Assembly: GCF_963678425.1 (NCBI RefSeq)
Contig: NZ_OY782853.1
Span: 124,001-188,000, forward strand
Length of the DNA stretch: 64,000 nt
DNA from: an uncultured Bacteroides sp.
GTDB lineage: Bacteria > Bacteroidota > Bacteroidia > Bacteroidales > Bacteroidaceae
Direction of reading: 5' to 3'
The notes beneath the pieces are model-generated. The model saw nothing but the letters and a program-made list of their open reading frames with translations, did not search any database and was not told the origin of the DNA. Both the position numbers and the translations under genes were made by a program. The first letter of the stretch is position 1; the number at the start of each line of letters is the position of its first letter. Positions 27,419 to 36,079 of this stretch are shown piece after piece.

Positions 27419-30400
27419 ATGACTAAACAGAAGAAATTCATCACATGTGATGGTAATCAGGCTGCTGCACATATCTCGTATATGTTCTCAGAAGTAGCTG
27501 CAATTTATCCTATCACCCCTTCTTCGACTATGGCAGAATACGTAGACGAATGGGCTGCAGCCGGACGTAAAAACATCTTCGGCGAAACAGTTTTAGTACA
27601 AGAAATGCAATCTGAAGGAGGTGCTGCAGGTGCATTGCACGGTTCACTCCAAGCAGGTGCACTTACCACTACCTACACAGCTTCTCAGGGATTATTACTG
27701 ATGATCCCAAATATGTACAAGATTGCAGGAGAATTACTTCCTTGCGTTTTCCACGTATCAGCTCGTGCTTTGGCTTCACACGCTCTTTCTATCTTTGGTG
27801 ACCACCAGGATGTTATGGCTTGTCGTCAGGTTGGTTTTGCTATGTTGGCAGAAGGTTCTGTACAAGAAGTTATGGACTTATCAGCAGTAGCTCACCTTGC
27901 AACAATTAAATCACGCGTTCCTTTCGTAAACTTCTTCGACGGCTTCCGTACATCACACGAAATTCAGAAAATTGAAATGTTGGAGAATGATGACCTTGCT
28001 CACTTGATCGATCAAGATGCATTGGCAGAATTCCGCAGTCGTTCTTTGAATCCTGAAAATCCAGTTGCACGTGGTATGGCTGAAAACCCGGACGTTTACT
28101 TCCAACACAGAGAAGCGAGCAACAAATTCTATGATGAAGTTCCAGGAATCGTAGAAGAATATATGAAAGAACTTTCTGAAATCACAGGACGCAAATATAG
28201 CTTATTTGACTACTATGGTGCAGAAGACGCAGACCGCGTAATCATTGCAATGGGTTCAGCTACAGAAGCTGCTCGCGAAGCAATTGATCACCTTACTGCT
28301 CAAGGAGAAAAAGTAGGTTTGGTTGCAGTACACTTGTACCGTCCATTCTCTGCTAAACACTTCCTTGCTGCTGTTCCTAAAACAGCTAAACGTATTGCTG
28401 TATTAGATAGAACTAAAGAACCAGGTGCAGTAGGTGAACCATTATACTTAGACGTAAAAGATTGTTTCTACGGACAAGCTGATGCTCCGGTTATCGTAGG
28501 CGGACGTTATGGTCTTTCTTCTAAAGACACAACTCCTGCTCAGATTCTTTCTGTATACGAAAACCTTTCTTTGGCAATGCCTAAGAACCAGTTTACTATT
28601 GGCATAGTTGATGACGTTACTTTCACTTCTCTTCCTAAAAAAGAAGAAATTGCATTAGGCGGTGAAGGTATGTTCGAAGCTAAATTCTTTGGATTAGGTG
28701 CTGATGGTACAGTAGGTGCTAACAAGAACTCTGTTAAGATTATCGGTGATAATACTAACAAACACTGTCAGGCATACTTCTCTTACGACTCTAAGAAATC
28801 AGGAGGTTTCACTTGTTCACACCTTCGTTTCGGTAACACTCCTATTCGTTCTACATATTTGGTAAACACACCAAACTTCGTAGCTTGTCACGTTCAGGCA
28901 TACCTTCGTATGTATGATGTAACCCGCGGCTTACGTGAAAATGGTACATTCCTTTTGAATACCATCTGGAACGAAGAAGAGTTGGCTAAACATTTGCCTA
29001 ACAACGTAAAACGTTATTTCGCAGAAAAGAATATCACAGTATATTATATCAACGCTACTCAGATTGCACAGGAAATTGGTTTGGGTAACAGAACAAATAC
29101 CATCCTTCAATCTGCATTCTTCCGTATCACAGGCGTTATTCCTGTAGAGTTGGCTGTAGAACAAATGAAGAAATTCATTGTTAAATCATACGGTAAGAAG
29201 GGACAAGACATTGTTGACAAGAACAATGCAGCTGTTGACCGTGGTGGTGAATACAAGAAATTGGCTATTGATCCTGCATGGGCTACTTTGAAAGATGAAG
29301 AAGCTGCTGCAAGCAACGCTCCTGAATTCGTAGAAAAAGTAGTTAAGGTAATCAACGCTCAGAATGGTGATGATCTTCCTGTATCTACTTTCGTTGGTAT
29401 CGAAGACGGTACATGGCAACAAGGTACTGCTACTTACGAAAAACGTGGTGTAGCAGCATTCGTTCCAGTATGGGATTCTGCTAACTGTATCCAGTGTAAC
29501 AAGTGTGCTTACGTTTGTCCTCACGCTTCTATCCGTCCATTCGTACTTGACGAAGCAGAACAAGCTGCAGCTCCTTTCACAGATATGTTGAAAGCTACCG
29601 GAAAAGTATTTGACGGTATGAAGTTCCGTATCCAGGTTGACGTTCTTGACTGTCTTGGTTGCGGTAACTGTGCTGATGTTTGTCCAGGTAACAAACAAGG
29701 TAAAGCTCTTAAGATGACTCCTCTTGAAGGTCAGCTTCCAGAAGCTGCTAACTGGGATTTCGTAACTAGCAAGGTTAAGAGCAAACAACACTTGGTTAAT
29801 GTTAGTGCTAACGTGAAGAACTCACAGTTTGCTACTCCATTATTCGAGTTCTCGGGTGCATGTTCAGGTTGTGGTGAAACTCCTTACGTTAAGTTGTTAA
29901 CTCAATTGTTCGGCGACCGTCAAATGGTAGCTAATGCAACAGGATGTTCTTCTATCTACTCTGGTTCAGTTCCATCAACTCCTTATACAACTAACGAAGA
30001 TGGTCACGGACCAGCATGGGCTAACTCATTGTTCGAAGACTTCGCTGAATTCGGTATGGGTATGACTCTTGCAGTTGATAAAATGCGTGAACGTCTTGTT
30101 GACTTGATGACTAAAGCTCAGACTTGCGACTGCTGTTCTGCTGAACTGAAAGGTTTATTCAACGAATGGATTGCTGACAAAGATAACGCTGTACGTTCAA
30201 TCGAACTTGAAGCTAAGATCACTCCGCTGGTTAAAGCTTGCGATTGCGACATCTGCAAAGAAGTTGCTTCATTAAGCAAATTCTTAATCAAGAAATCTCA
30301 ATGGATCATCGGTGGTGATGGTGCTTCTTATGATATTGGCTTCGGTGGTTTAGATCACGTACTTGCTTCTGGAAAGAATGTAAATGTATTGGTTCTTGAT

Positions 30401-30967
30401 ACTGAAGTTTACTCTAACACAGGTGGTCAGTCATCTAAAGCAACTCCAGTTGGAGCTATTGCTAAGTTTGCTGCTGCAGGTAAGAGAGTTCGTAAGAAAG
30501 ACCTTGGTTTGATCGCTTCTACATACGGATATGTATATTGTGCACAAATCGCTATGGGTGCTGACCAGGCTCAAACATTGAAAGCTCTTCGCGAAGCTGA
30601 AGCTTATGACGGACCTTCAATCGTTATTGCTTACTCACCATGTATCAACCACGGTTTGAAAGCCGGTATGGGTAAAGCACAAGCTGAACAAGCTGCTGCA
30701 GTAGAATGTGGTTACTGGCACTTGTGGAGATACAATCCTGCATTGGAAGCTGAAGGACAAAATCCATTCACATTGGATTCTAAAGCACCAAACTGGGATA
30801 ACTTCCAAAACTTCCTGAAAGGTGAAGTTCGTTACGCTTCATTAGCAAAACAATATCCTGCTGAAGCTGGTGAATTGTTCCAGGCTGCTCAGGACAACGC
30901 TAAGTGGAGATATAACAACTACAAGCGTTTGGCTAAACAACAATGGGGTGTTGACCAAGAAGACTAA
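27419..30967 (+). CDS. nifJ: Pyruvate:ferredoxin (flavodoxin) oxidoreductase, single-chain
   Basis: A 1182-residue enzyme that oxidises pyruvate to acetyl-CoA and CO2 while reducing ferredoxin, central to anaerobic energy metabolism. Order: N-terminal pyrimidine-binding domain (AAIYPITPSSTMAE), transketolase-C-like domain, gamma domain, two 4Fe-4S clusters (CIQCNKCAYVCPH and CLGCGNCADVCPG), a further Cys pair near CSGCGETPY, and the thiamine-pyrophosphate domain (GGDGASYDIGFGG, NTGGQSSKATP). Length is standard. Codon choice looks strongly biased, as expected for an abundant protein. It ends in a strong terminator. Confidence 0.98.
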   Translation: MTKQKKFITCDGNQAAAHISYMFSEVAAIYPITPSSTMAEYVDEWAAAGRKNIFGETVLVQEMQSEGGAAGALHGSLQAGALTTTYTASQGLLLMIPNMYKIAGELLPCVFHVSARALASHALSIFGDHQDVMACRQVGFAMLAEGSVQEVMDLSAVAHLATIKSRVPFVNFFDGFRTSHEIQKIEMLENDDLAHLIDQDALAEFRSRSLNPENPVARGMAENPDVYFQHREASNKFYDEVPGIVEEYMKELSEITGRKYSLFDYYGAEDADRVIIAMGSATEAAREAIDHLTAQGEKVGLVAVHLYRPFSAKHFLAAVPKTAKRIAVLDRTKEPGAVGEPLYLDVKDCFYGQADAPVIVGGRYGLSSKDTTPAQILSVYENLSLAMPKNQFTIGIVDDVTFTSLPKKEEIALGGEGMFEAKFFGLGADGTVGANKNSVKIIGDNTNKHCQAYFSYDSKKSGGFTCSHLRFGNTPIRSTYLVNTPNFVACHVQAYLRMYDVTRGLRENGTFLLNTIWNEEELAKHLPNNVKRYFAEKNITVYYINATQIAQEIGLGNRTNTILQSAFFRITGVIPVELAVEQMKKFIVKSYGKKGQDIVDKNNAAVDRGGEYKKLAIDPAWATLKDEEAAASNAPEFVEKVVKVINAQNGDDLPVSTFVGIEDGTWQQGTATYEKRGVAAFVPVWDSANCIQCNKCAYVCPHASIRPFVLDEAEQAAAPFTDMLKATGKVFDGMKFRIQVDVLDCLGCGNCADVCPGNKQGKALKMTPLEGQLPEAANWDFVTSKVKSKQHLVNVSANVKNSQFATPLFEFSGACSGCGETPYVKLLTQLFGDRQMVANATGCSSIYSGSVPSTPYTTNEDGHGPAWANSLFEDFAEFGMGMTLAVDKMRERLVDLMTKAQTCDCCSAELKGLFNEWIADKDNAVRSIELEAKITPLVKACDCDICKEVASLSKFLIKKSQWIIGGDGASYDIGFGGLDHVLASGKNVNVLVLDTEVYSNTGGQSSKATPVGAIAKFAAAGKRVRKKDLGLIASTYGYVYCAQIAMGADQAQTLKALREAEAYDGPSIVIAYSPCINHGLKAGMGKAQAEQAAAVECGYWHLWRYNPALEAEGQNPFTLDSKAPNWDNFQNFLKGEVRYASLAKQYPAEAGELFQAAQDNAKWRYNNYKRLAKQQWGVDQED

Positions 30968-30987
30968 TTAATATTTAGTTCTATATA

Positions 30988-31021
30988 AAAAGGCTGCTTC
31001 AGGATTCTGAAGCAGCCTTTT
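30988..31021 (+). terminator. nifJ terminator
   Basis: A perfect 15-bp stem (30988-31002 with 31007-31021) with GATT loop, ending in TTTT. A decayed copy of the same 43-bp segment lies at 32545-32586. Confidence 0.93.
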
Positions 31022-31086
31022 CTATTTTAATCCGCAAAACGATTATATAATCGTTCATTGTCAGTTTATCTGAGTTCTCTTAATGA

Positions 31087-31935
31087 TTAACCAGCCAAGG
31101 CATCAGCCACAACTTTGGCCAATGGTGTTGTAGGGCGACCAATTAAGCGGGATAGTTGGTGAGCATCATCAAACAAATCATTTTTAGAAGCAGAAACATC
31201 CCATCCGGCAATAGCTAATGCTAAACCTTCCGGCAAATTAAAACTTTTCAGGATATTGGCATATTCTGCTTCCGGCAGGTTGCTATACGGAATATTCTTT
31301 CCTGCCTGTCGCGAGACCTCAGCAGCCAAGTCAGCAAGTGTATAAAATTCGTCTCCGGCTAGTTCGTATACTTTACCCACATTGCCTTCACTCGTTAGCA
31401 CTACAGCAGCAGCTTCCGCATAATCGTCACGTGCTGCCGAAGCAATTTTTCCATCACCGGCACTACCAATTAATGCTCCAGCTGCAATAGCTCCTGATAT
31501 TGAGCCTGTGTAGTTTTCGGTATACCAGCCATTACGCAATATAGTATATGGAACACCCGATGCTTTTAAAGCCGCTTCAGTAAGCAGATGCTCTGCTGCA
31601 AGGCTCAGTGTTGATGTATCAGCACGTAGCACACTGGTATATACAATCCATTTTACACCTGCCTGTTTAGCTGCATCAATTACATTAGCGTGTTGCTGAG
31701 CACGTTGACCAAGTTCATTACCGGAAATAAGCAATAAACTATCAATGCCTTGTAAAGACTCTGCCAGACTTTCCGGTTTATTATAATCAAACACACGGGC
31801 TTTCACACCTAAATCCAATGCCTTTTCCGGGGTGCGAACCAAAGCTACAATACTTTCTGCCGATACTCTTTCTTTCAGTTTTTCTACTACTATGCGACCT
31901 AATTGACCAGTCGCTCCTGTTACTCCAATTTTCAT
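31087..31935 (-). CDS. qorB: NAD(P)H:quinone oxidoreductase, QorB type
   Basis: A 282-residue atypical short-chain reductase close to E. coli QorB (YtfG). Shared stretches include TGATGQLG at the N-terminus, LLLISGNELGQRAQQH, VYTSVLRADTS, YTILRNGWYTENY, GDGKIASA, and SNLPEAEYANILKS. It reduces quinones and related electrophiles with NADPH. As in E. coli, an HxlR-type regulator gene is divergent from it. The strong similarity to enteric proteins, with duplicated terminator sequence on both sides of the pair, is compatible with transfer. Confidence 0.9.
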   Translation of the reverse strand: MKIGVTGATGQLGRIVVEKLKERVSAESIVALVRTPEKALDLGVKARVFDYNKPESLAESLQGIDSLLLISGNELGQRAQQHANVIDAAKQAGVKWIVYTSVLRADTSTLSLAAEHLLTEAALKASGVPYTILRNGWYTENYTGSISGAIAAGALIGSAGDGKIASAARDDYAEAAAVVLTSEGNVGKVYELAGDEFYTLADLAAEVSRQAGKNIPYSNLPEAEYANILKSFNLPEGLALAIAGWDVSASKNDLFDDAHQLSRLIGRPTTPLAKVVADALAG

Positions 31936-32095
31936 TTTTTAGTTCCTTTCTTTTTTAATACATTATATACTGAATTCATTTATACTTACCAATCCATGAT
32001 AAAGAGAACATTTTATATCAGGTTCTGACATATCATAGACAGTTAAATAAATACAAAAACAATCGCCTATCTATCCAACTCATTGATTTTGCATC

Positions 32096-32187
32096 TACTT
32101 TTGTTACGCAAAGTAACTAATAATAGTTTGTATTTGTAACTGGTTACTTTTTAGTAACTTAGAAAATAGTAGTAACCAAATGGTAAC
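32096..32187 (+). promoter_or_regulatory. hxlR promoter with a cluster of GTAAC/GTTAC half-sites
   Basis: TACTTTTG at 32096-32103 matches TAnnTTTG. Seven GTAAC or GTTAC pentamers follow at 32103, 32113, 32136, 32143, 32154, 32172 and 32183. They form inverted pairs such as GTTAC-N5-GTAAC (32103-32117) and GTTACT-N4-AGTAAC (32143-32158). The last lies in the coding start. This looks like an operator cluster for the divergent HxlR regulator, overlapping its own transcription start. Confidence 0.65.
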
Positions 32188-32518
32188 CATTGTGGCAAAA
32201 TCGAATAAAAAAATTAACTGTCCCGTCACAGCAACTGTTGAATTGATCGGTGGAAAGTGGAAAACTATCATTCTGTATTCCCTCTCATCGGGAACAAAGC
32301 GTTTTGGCGAAATAGCTGTTCGCATTCCTGAAATATCCAGAAAGGTACTTACCGAACAGTTGAAAGAACTGGAAAACGATGGATTGATTCTACGGGAACA
32401 GTACAAGGAAATCCCCCCTCGCGTGGACTACTCACTTACCAACCTTGGAAAAAGCCTCTCTCCGGTTTTTCGGGAACTGGAAATTTGGGGAACTGAAAAT
32501 GTACTAAAAAAACAATAA
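32180..32518 (+). CDS. HxlR family winged-helix regulator (QorR/YtfH-like)
   Basis: A 112-residue MarR-like regulator: CPVTATVELIGGKWKTIILY at the start of the winged helix, ISRKVLTEQLKELENDGLI for the recognition helix region, and PPRVDYSLTNLGKSL for the wing. A Cys at residue 15 (KINCPV) matches the redox-sensing position of QorR/HypR-type proteins. It is divergent from qorB, as in the E. coli qorB-ytfH pair, so it probably represses qorB and itself in response to electrophiles or oxidants. The clustered half-sites in the gap support autoregulation. Confidence 0.9.
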   Translation: MVTIVAKSNKKINCPVTATVELIGGKWKTIILYSLSSGTKRFGEIAVRIPEISRKVLTEQLKELENDGLILREQYKEIPPRVDYSLTNLGKSLSPVFRELEIWGTENVLKKQ

Positions 32519-32544
32519 TTTAAAACCACCTGACAATAAAAAAC

Positions 32545-32586
32545 ATAAAAAGGTCACTTCAAAATCTTGAAGCAGCCTTTCTATTT
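32545..32586 (+). terminator. Degenerate copy of the nifJ terminator, downstream of hxlR
   Basis: This segment aligns to 30985-31027 over about 42 positions with seven mismatches and one gap. It keeps TGAAGCAGCCTTT exactly. Changes in the left arm leave only a CTTCA/TGAAG stem plus AAAGG/CCTTT, so it would be a weaker terminator. Together with the nifJ copy it flanks the qorB-hxlR pair as a direct repeat. Confidence 0.7.
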
Positions 32587-32688
32587 CTATGAATACTAAA
32601 AAATATGCTATAAGCTAATCATATACTAAGTCGAATTATTTTATAAAGTACTAATAAATTATTCTTCTTGCAGATGAAATCTATTTTT

Positions 32689-33402
32689 TCAATATTTCGA
32701 TAACTTCTCGAATCCGGCGGCAGCTTTAAGAATTTCTTTAGTATCGTAACCTGCTACTGAGTCTGTTTGTTTAAGTCCCATCCAAACCATTCCTTGTCCA
32801 ACTTTAGATACCGGAAGTCCAAATATGCCTCCTACTGTAAATATTTGTTCTAGCCATCCTCTTCTACCACGACCTCTATTTAGCAAACCTGGTCTTAAAA
32901 TAGCAACTCTGCTAAAGCCTAAAGAATTGACCAGATCTTCCGTTTCTCCTTTTACTCTAGTCATACGATGAGTGCTTTTAGAATCCGATTTATCACCTGT
33001 GATAATAGAGAAGAACTCAACATCTGCTGCTTTTGCAAATTTAGCAAACCCCGTAGCAATACCAAAATCTACCGCTTGGTATTCTGTAGCTTTACTATTT
33101 TTAAACACATCATTAAAAGTAGTGCCAATGCAGCAAAATGCCATATTGGCTCCCTTTGCTATTTCAGGATCAATAGAACCTATCTCAAGCATATTAGGGA
33201 GAATATGTTGGGTTAACTTAGGTGATCCTTTGTGCACAATACTTTCACGGCGACCAATAGCAACGATTGACTCACAATTAGGTGATGCTATCAAAGTATC
33301 AAGAAGCGCTTTTCCGGTAGCACCTGTATGTCCTATAACAAGTGCGCGTATCTTCATGCCCGGTTCTATTCTTACTTTATTTTTTCCTTTTTCTGTTGTC
33401 AT
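32689..33402 (-). CDS. NAD(P)-binding Rossmann protein, HTATIP2/TIP30-like
   Basis: A 237-residue atypical short-chain reductase. VIGHTGATGKALLDTL gives the nucleotide-binding loop. FCCIGTT, FFSIITGDKSDSKS and AILRPGLLNRGRG follow the pattern of the TIP30/YbjT-like group. The usual Tyr of YxxxK is not obvious (MTRVKGETE has the Lys), so catalysis is uncertain. An internal ATG at 33357 (MKIRALVIGHTG) is an alternative start closer to the Rossmann strand. It follows the dehydrogenase gene at 33458-34315 by 55 bp and probably shares its promoter. Confidence 0.75.
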   Translation of the reverse strand: MTTEKGKNKVRIEPGMKIRALVIGHTGATGKALLDTLIASPNCESIVAIGRRESIVHKGSPKLTQHILPNMLEIGSIDPEIAKGANMAFCCIGTTFNDVFKNSKATEYQAVDFGIATGFAKFAKAADVEFFSIITGDKSDSKSTHRMTRVKGETEDLVNSLGFSRVAILRPGLLNRGRGRRGWLEQIFTVGGIFGLPVSKVGQGMVWMGLKQTDSVAGYDTKEILKAAAGFEKLSKY

Positions 33403-33457
33403 TTATTTTACCTCTGTTCTAATTTTATTATATTGAAATTTCAGTTACTAATAGACC

Positions 33458-34315
33458 TTATTTATTAGATTCAAGTAGAACTTCTAATATAGAAGAACCA
33501 TCTTTTGCTCCAAATCCACGTTCCGCTGCTGATGTGAAAATAGCCAGTATATCTTCAAGTACCTTAGTTGGTATACCTAACGATTTAGCTGAACTAATAG
33601 CAGTGTTCGATACAGTTTTGAAACTATCAACAGAAGCCATAACCTGATCATAATTTCTAGCAAACATATTAGGCAACAGATACTCTGCGCCTGGAGCGAA
33701 CATTGCAATTTGTTGTGCAGCAATCTCTTGAGGAATATTCAATTTTAAGGCTACTGCAGCTGCATAAGCTACCGTTGCACTGATAAACATAGATCCAAAA
33801 AGCATTGGTGATTCAGCTTTTGATGCATTTCCTATCTTGCCTACATAAAAAATGTTTTCTCCTATATTACGAAGAATTCCAGTCCAAAGTGCTTCACTTT
33901 CTTCATTGCAAGCAATAATAAATTGTCCCTGCTTGCTGCGTAATTGTTCAGCACCAACCAGAATAGACATTTCAGCAAGTTCTCCACCTTGTCGGGCTAC
34001 TTCCTGTGCTATTTCTTCAATCTCTTCTGATGTAGTAGTAGAAGCATTTAATATCTTCTTTCCTTTTAATACACTTTTTGTTACATCATCCAAAAGAACA
34101 TTACGTACGCCAGCACCATCTGAAAGTACGAGTATAGCTGCATCTGCAGCTTCAATTGCTTCAGCAGGAGTACCAACTGCTTTTGCACCTAATGCTACAA
34201 GCGATTCCGTTTTTGTGATTGTTCTATTATACACTATTGTTTCATGTCCAGCCTTTATAAACCCTTCTGCTAAACCTGCACCCATTAAACCTGTTCCTAA
34301 TATTGCAATTTTCAT
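33458..34315 (-). CDS. NAD(P)-dependent beta-hydroxyacid dehydrogenase-like protein
   Basis: A 285-residue protein of the 6-phosphogluconate/3-hydroxyisobutyrate dehydrogenase superfamily: N-terminal Rossmann motif ILGTGLMGAGLAEGFIKAG, the conserved VYNRT segment for NADP selection, NASTTTSEE and the substrate-loop region AEMSILVGAEQ. The expected catalytic Lys lies in GKIGNASKAESPM. Substrate unknown; imine-reductase or aldehyde-reductase activity is possible. First gene of a two-gene unit, with a -7 element 52 bp upstream. Confidence 0.82.
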   Translation of the reverse strand: MKIAILGTGLMGAGLAEGFIKAGHETIVYNRTITKTESLVALGAKAVGTPAEAIEAADAAILVLSDGAGVRNVLLDDVTKSVLKGKKILNASTTTSEEIEEIAQEVARQGGELAEMSILVGAEQLRSKQGQFIIACNEESEALWTGILRNIGENIFYVGKIGNASKAESPMLFGSMFISATVAYAAAVALKLNIPQEIAAQQIAMFAPGAEYLLPNMFARNYDQVMASVDSFKTVSNTAISSAKSLGIPTKVLEDILAIFTSAAERGFGAKDGSSILEVLLESNK

Positions 34316-34366
34316 AATTAAAAAATTAATTGTTAGTAAATATATTCATTGTTTTAATTCTTGATG

Positions 34367-34374
34367 CAAAGATA
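34367..34374 (-). promoter_or_regulatory. Promoter core of the dehydrogenase/TIP30-like operon
   Basis: Plus-strand CAAAGATA reads TATCTTTG on the minus strand. The leader is about 45 nt. The shared AraC-type palindrome at 34419-34434 lies 45 bp further upstream. Confidence 0.6.
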
Positions 34375-34418
34375 AGATGTCTATATTATATGGCCGTGTG
34401 CAAAAGCACTACAGTTTT

Positions 34419-34434
34419 GGTACTTTTAAAAAGT
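34419..34434. promoter_or_regulatory. Putative operator shared with the AraC regulator promoter (copy 1)
   Basis: GGTACTTTTAAAAAGT is identical to 36002-36017. Its core ACTTTT-A-AAAAGT is an odd-length palindrome with 6-bp arms. It stays intact while the surrounding duplicated sequence has drifted to about 70% identity. Confidence 0.6.
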
Positions 34435-34496
34435 AAAGTGGATAATTTGGATTAATTAAGGCATTATTAACGTAAAAACAAAAACATAGATAGCAT

Positions 34497-34547
34497 TTAT
34501 CTGAGACAATGCCTGCATTTACCTCTTTTATTAATGTAATATATTGA
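34497..34547 (+). pseudogene. Relic of the 5' end of an AraC regulator gene
   Basis: The block 34398-34525 aligns without gaps to 35981-36108, the promoter and first codons of the AraC gene at 36080. The offset is 1583 bp and identity about 70% by eye. At the position matching ATG there is TTA. The frame then reads SETMPAFTSFINVIY and stops, against IEIEPTFISENKVF in the intact protein (E, P, F, S and V conserved). The -7 element TATTTTTG of the live gene corresponds to CATTATTA here. This is a start-less, truncated relic of a second regulator gene. Confidence 0.75.
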
Positions 34548-34554
34548 AATCAAA

Positions 34555-35226
34555 TTAAGTCTTACTTAGCCTGTCTGACTTTTGTAACAAAAGCATCGCA
34601 TAATATGTAAGAACAACAAGCATTCCCATTATTAAAAGATAGTCACTTAGAATTTCAATGCCCGTGCCATCAATACTAATAGAGTCATAAACAGAATACA
34701 TCATTAGCTTTTGAAATAAAGATCTAGCAACAAAAGCCTTAATTCCATATATCAACAAAAAGAAAGCTGCTATACGTGAAACAAAAATTACTATTTTGTT
34801 GCCGGAAGAAAAGCCTGTCACTTTTAAAATCATTTTCCAATGCAGACCAAGATGTACAGACATAAGCACAAAGCCCCATGCAGCACAAAAGAGATGTAGT
34901 TCTATAACAAACAGGGTGCTATCTACTGGAACAAAGTCGAATATGGTTTCAGAAATAAAAACAGCATTAACAAGCATTACAATCATTATCACAGCAAGTA
35001 AAAGATTTATAGTTATTTTGAATACACGAATAGCGCTGTACTGACCTTTCAGTAAGGATAAGTACCATTTTCCATTTAAAATACTATGGATAATAAACAA
35101 TACAAAAATGCTTATTCCAAGTATTTCGTGAATAAAATCATCGGTTAAACGAAATGCCATTAAAAAGAGGAAAAGGACTGTCATTATAAAATTAACAGTC
35201 AATTTAATTATCATTTTTCTACTCAT
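34555..35226 (-). CDS. DUF4405 membrane protein (cytochrome b-like four-helix)
   Basis: A 223-residue inner-membrane protein with five to six hydrophobic segments. FIHEILGISIFVLFIIHSIL and HLFCAAWGFVLMSVHLGLHW place His residues in helices, as in DUF4405 proteins that resemble haem-binding cytochrome b561-type domains. Haem binding is an inference from those His positions. It follows the flavodoxin gene by 25 bp, which suggests an electron-transfer pair across the membrane. Confidence 0.8.
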   Translation of the reverse strand: MSRKMIIKLTVNFIMTVLFLFLMAFRLTDDFIHEILGISIFVLFIIHSILNGKWYLSLLKGQYSAIRVFKITINLLLAVIMIVMLVNAVFISETIFDFVPVDSTLFVIELHLFCAAWGFVLMSVHLGLHWKMILKVTGFSSGNKIVIFVSRIAAFFLLIYGIKAFVARSLFQKLMMYSVYDSISIDGTGIEILSDYLLIMGMLVVLTYYAMLLLQKSDRLSKT

Positions 35227-35251
35227 TACTTATATATTAGGAAATACTTTT

Positions 35252-35815
35252 TTACTTTATGATTTGAAGACGCTTTAGCCATTTGGCTACATTATCCTTA
35301 GCTTCGTTTACTTTGCTGCCTTTTATAGGCAACCCTTTTAAAAGAGTAGCACCCGGACATAGTTTTTTAATATCTGATTCGCTTATGCCCAAGCCAGACC
35401 CTTCATTAGTAATAAATGGCACAATAGCTTTTCCTGCAAAATTGTAACTAGTTAAAAAAGATGCTACAGGAGGTGCAATCGTGAACCACCAGTTAGGGGA
35501 ACCCAGGATTATAATATTGTATTGTTGAAAATTGTTCAGGTGTGTTTTCAATGCCGGCTTGTAGCGGGTTCTTGCTTCATTTTTTACTTGAGCTACAAGA
35601 GTATTAAAATCCATAGGATAAGGCTTTACCGGTGTAATTTCAAAAATATCAGCACAGGTTAAACTTCTAATTTGATTGGCAACCGTGCGTGTATTTCCAC
35701 TATGCGAAAAATAAGCGATAAGAATCTTTTTACCATTGGCTGTATGTTTTACCTGTGATTGAACAGCGGTGGTCAGCGTGGTTAAAAATACTAATACAAT
35801 TAATCTAACTTTCAT
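35252..35815 (-). CDS. Exported flavodoxin-like protein
   Basis: A 187-residue protein with an N-terminal signal-like segment (MKVRLIVLVFLTTLTTAVQSQ) and a flavodoxin fold. The FMN phosphate loop is YFSHSGNTRTVANQI, and the isoalloxazine loops are LGSPNWWFTIAPP and FITNEGSGLG, matching the Flavodoxin_4 group. Export is unusual for a flavodoxin but occurs in this family. It is the first gene of the unit with DUF4405 and is divergent from the AraC regulator, which probably controls it. Confidence 0.85.
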   Translation of the reverse strand: MKVRLIVLVFLTTLTTAVQSQVKHTANGKKILIAYFSHSGNTRTVANQIRSLTCADIFEITPVKPYPMDFNTLVAQVKNEARTRYKPALKTHLNNFQQYNIIILGSPNWWFTIAPPVASFLTSYNFAGKAIVPFITNEGSGLGISESDIKKLCPGATLLKGLPIKGSKVNEAKDNVAKWLKRLQIIK

Positions 35816-35989
35816 ACTCTGAATTCATTTTTATTCTCCATATTTACACAGTCCTGAATATATCCTTCTACACGCAAGTTCTCCTCATACTGATGAGACT
35901 GATCGAATAGTTCATGTATATTTTAATATCCGGGGTTGTATTCTGAATGCAAAAGAAAAGACTTTAATTGGAACAAATACGTACAAAAC

Positions 35990-36052
35990 CAAAACTATTT
36001 AGGTACTTTTAAAAAGTGAAGTATAGAATTAGAATTAATTTAGGTATTTTTG
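35990..36052. promoter_or_regulatory. Divergent flavodoxin/AraC promoter region with operator copy 2
   Basis: Minus -7 TAGTTTTG (plus CAAAACTA 35990-35997) serves the flavodoxin operon, with a leader of about 170 nt. The 16-bp site GGTACTTTTAAAAAGT (36002-36017) lies 5 bp upstream of it. Plus -7 TATTTTTG (36045-36052) serves the AraC gene, with a leader of about 21 nt. Confidence 0.6.
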
Positions 36053-36079
36053 CCGTAATAACTAAAACATAGATAATAT

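Noticed and set aside
29186..29791. 201-codon open frame antisense to nifJ
   Set aside because: It is a by-product of strong codon bias in nifJ. It has no promoter or ribosome site, and its composition (Ser/Thr/Phe-rich) is that of a reversed frame. The long antisense frame at 40919-41596 opposite the antiporter was rejected for the same reason.
31936..32095. qorB promoter
   Set aside because: No TAnnTTTG match was found on the minus strand in this gap, so none is called.
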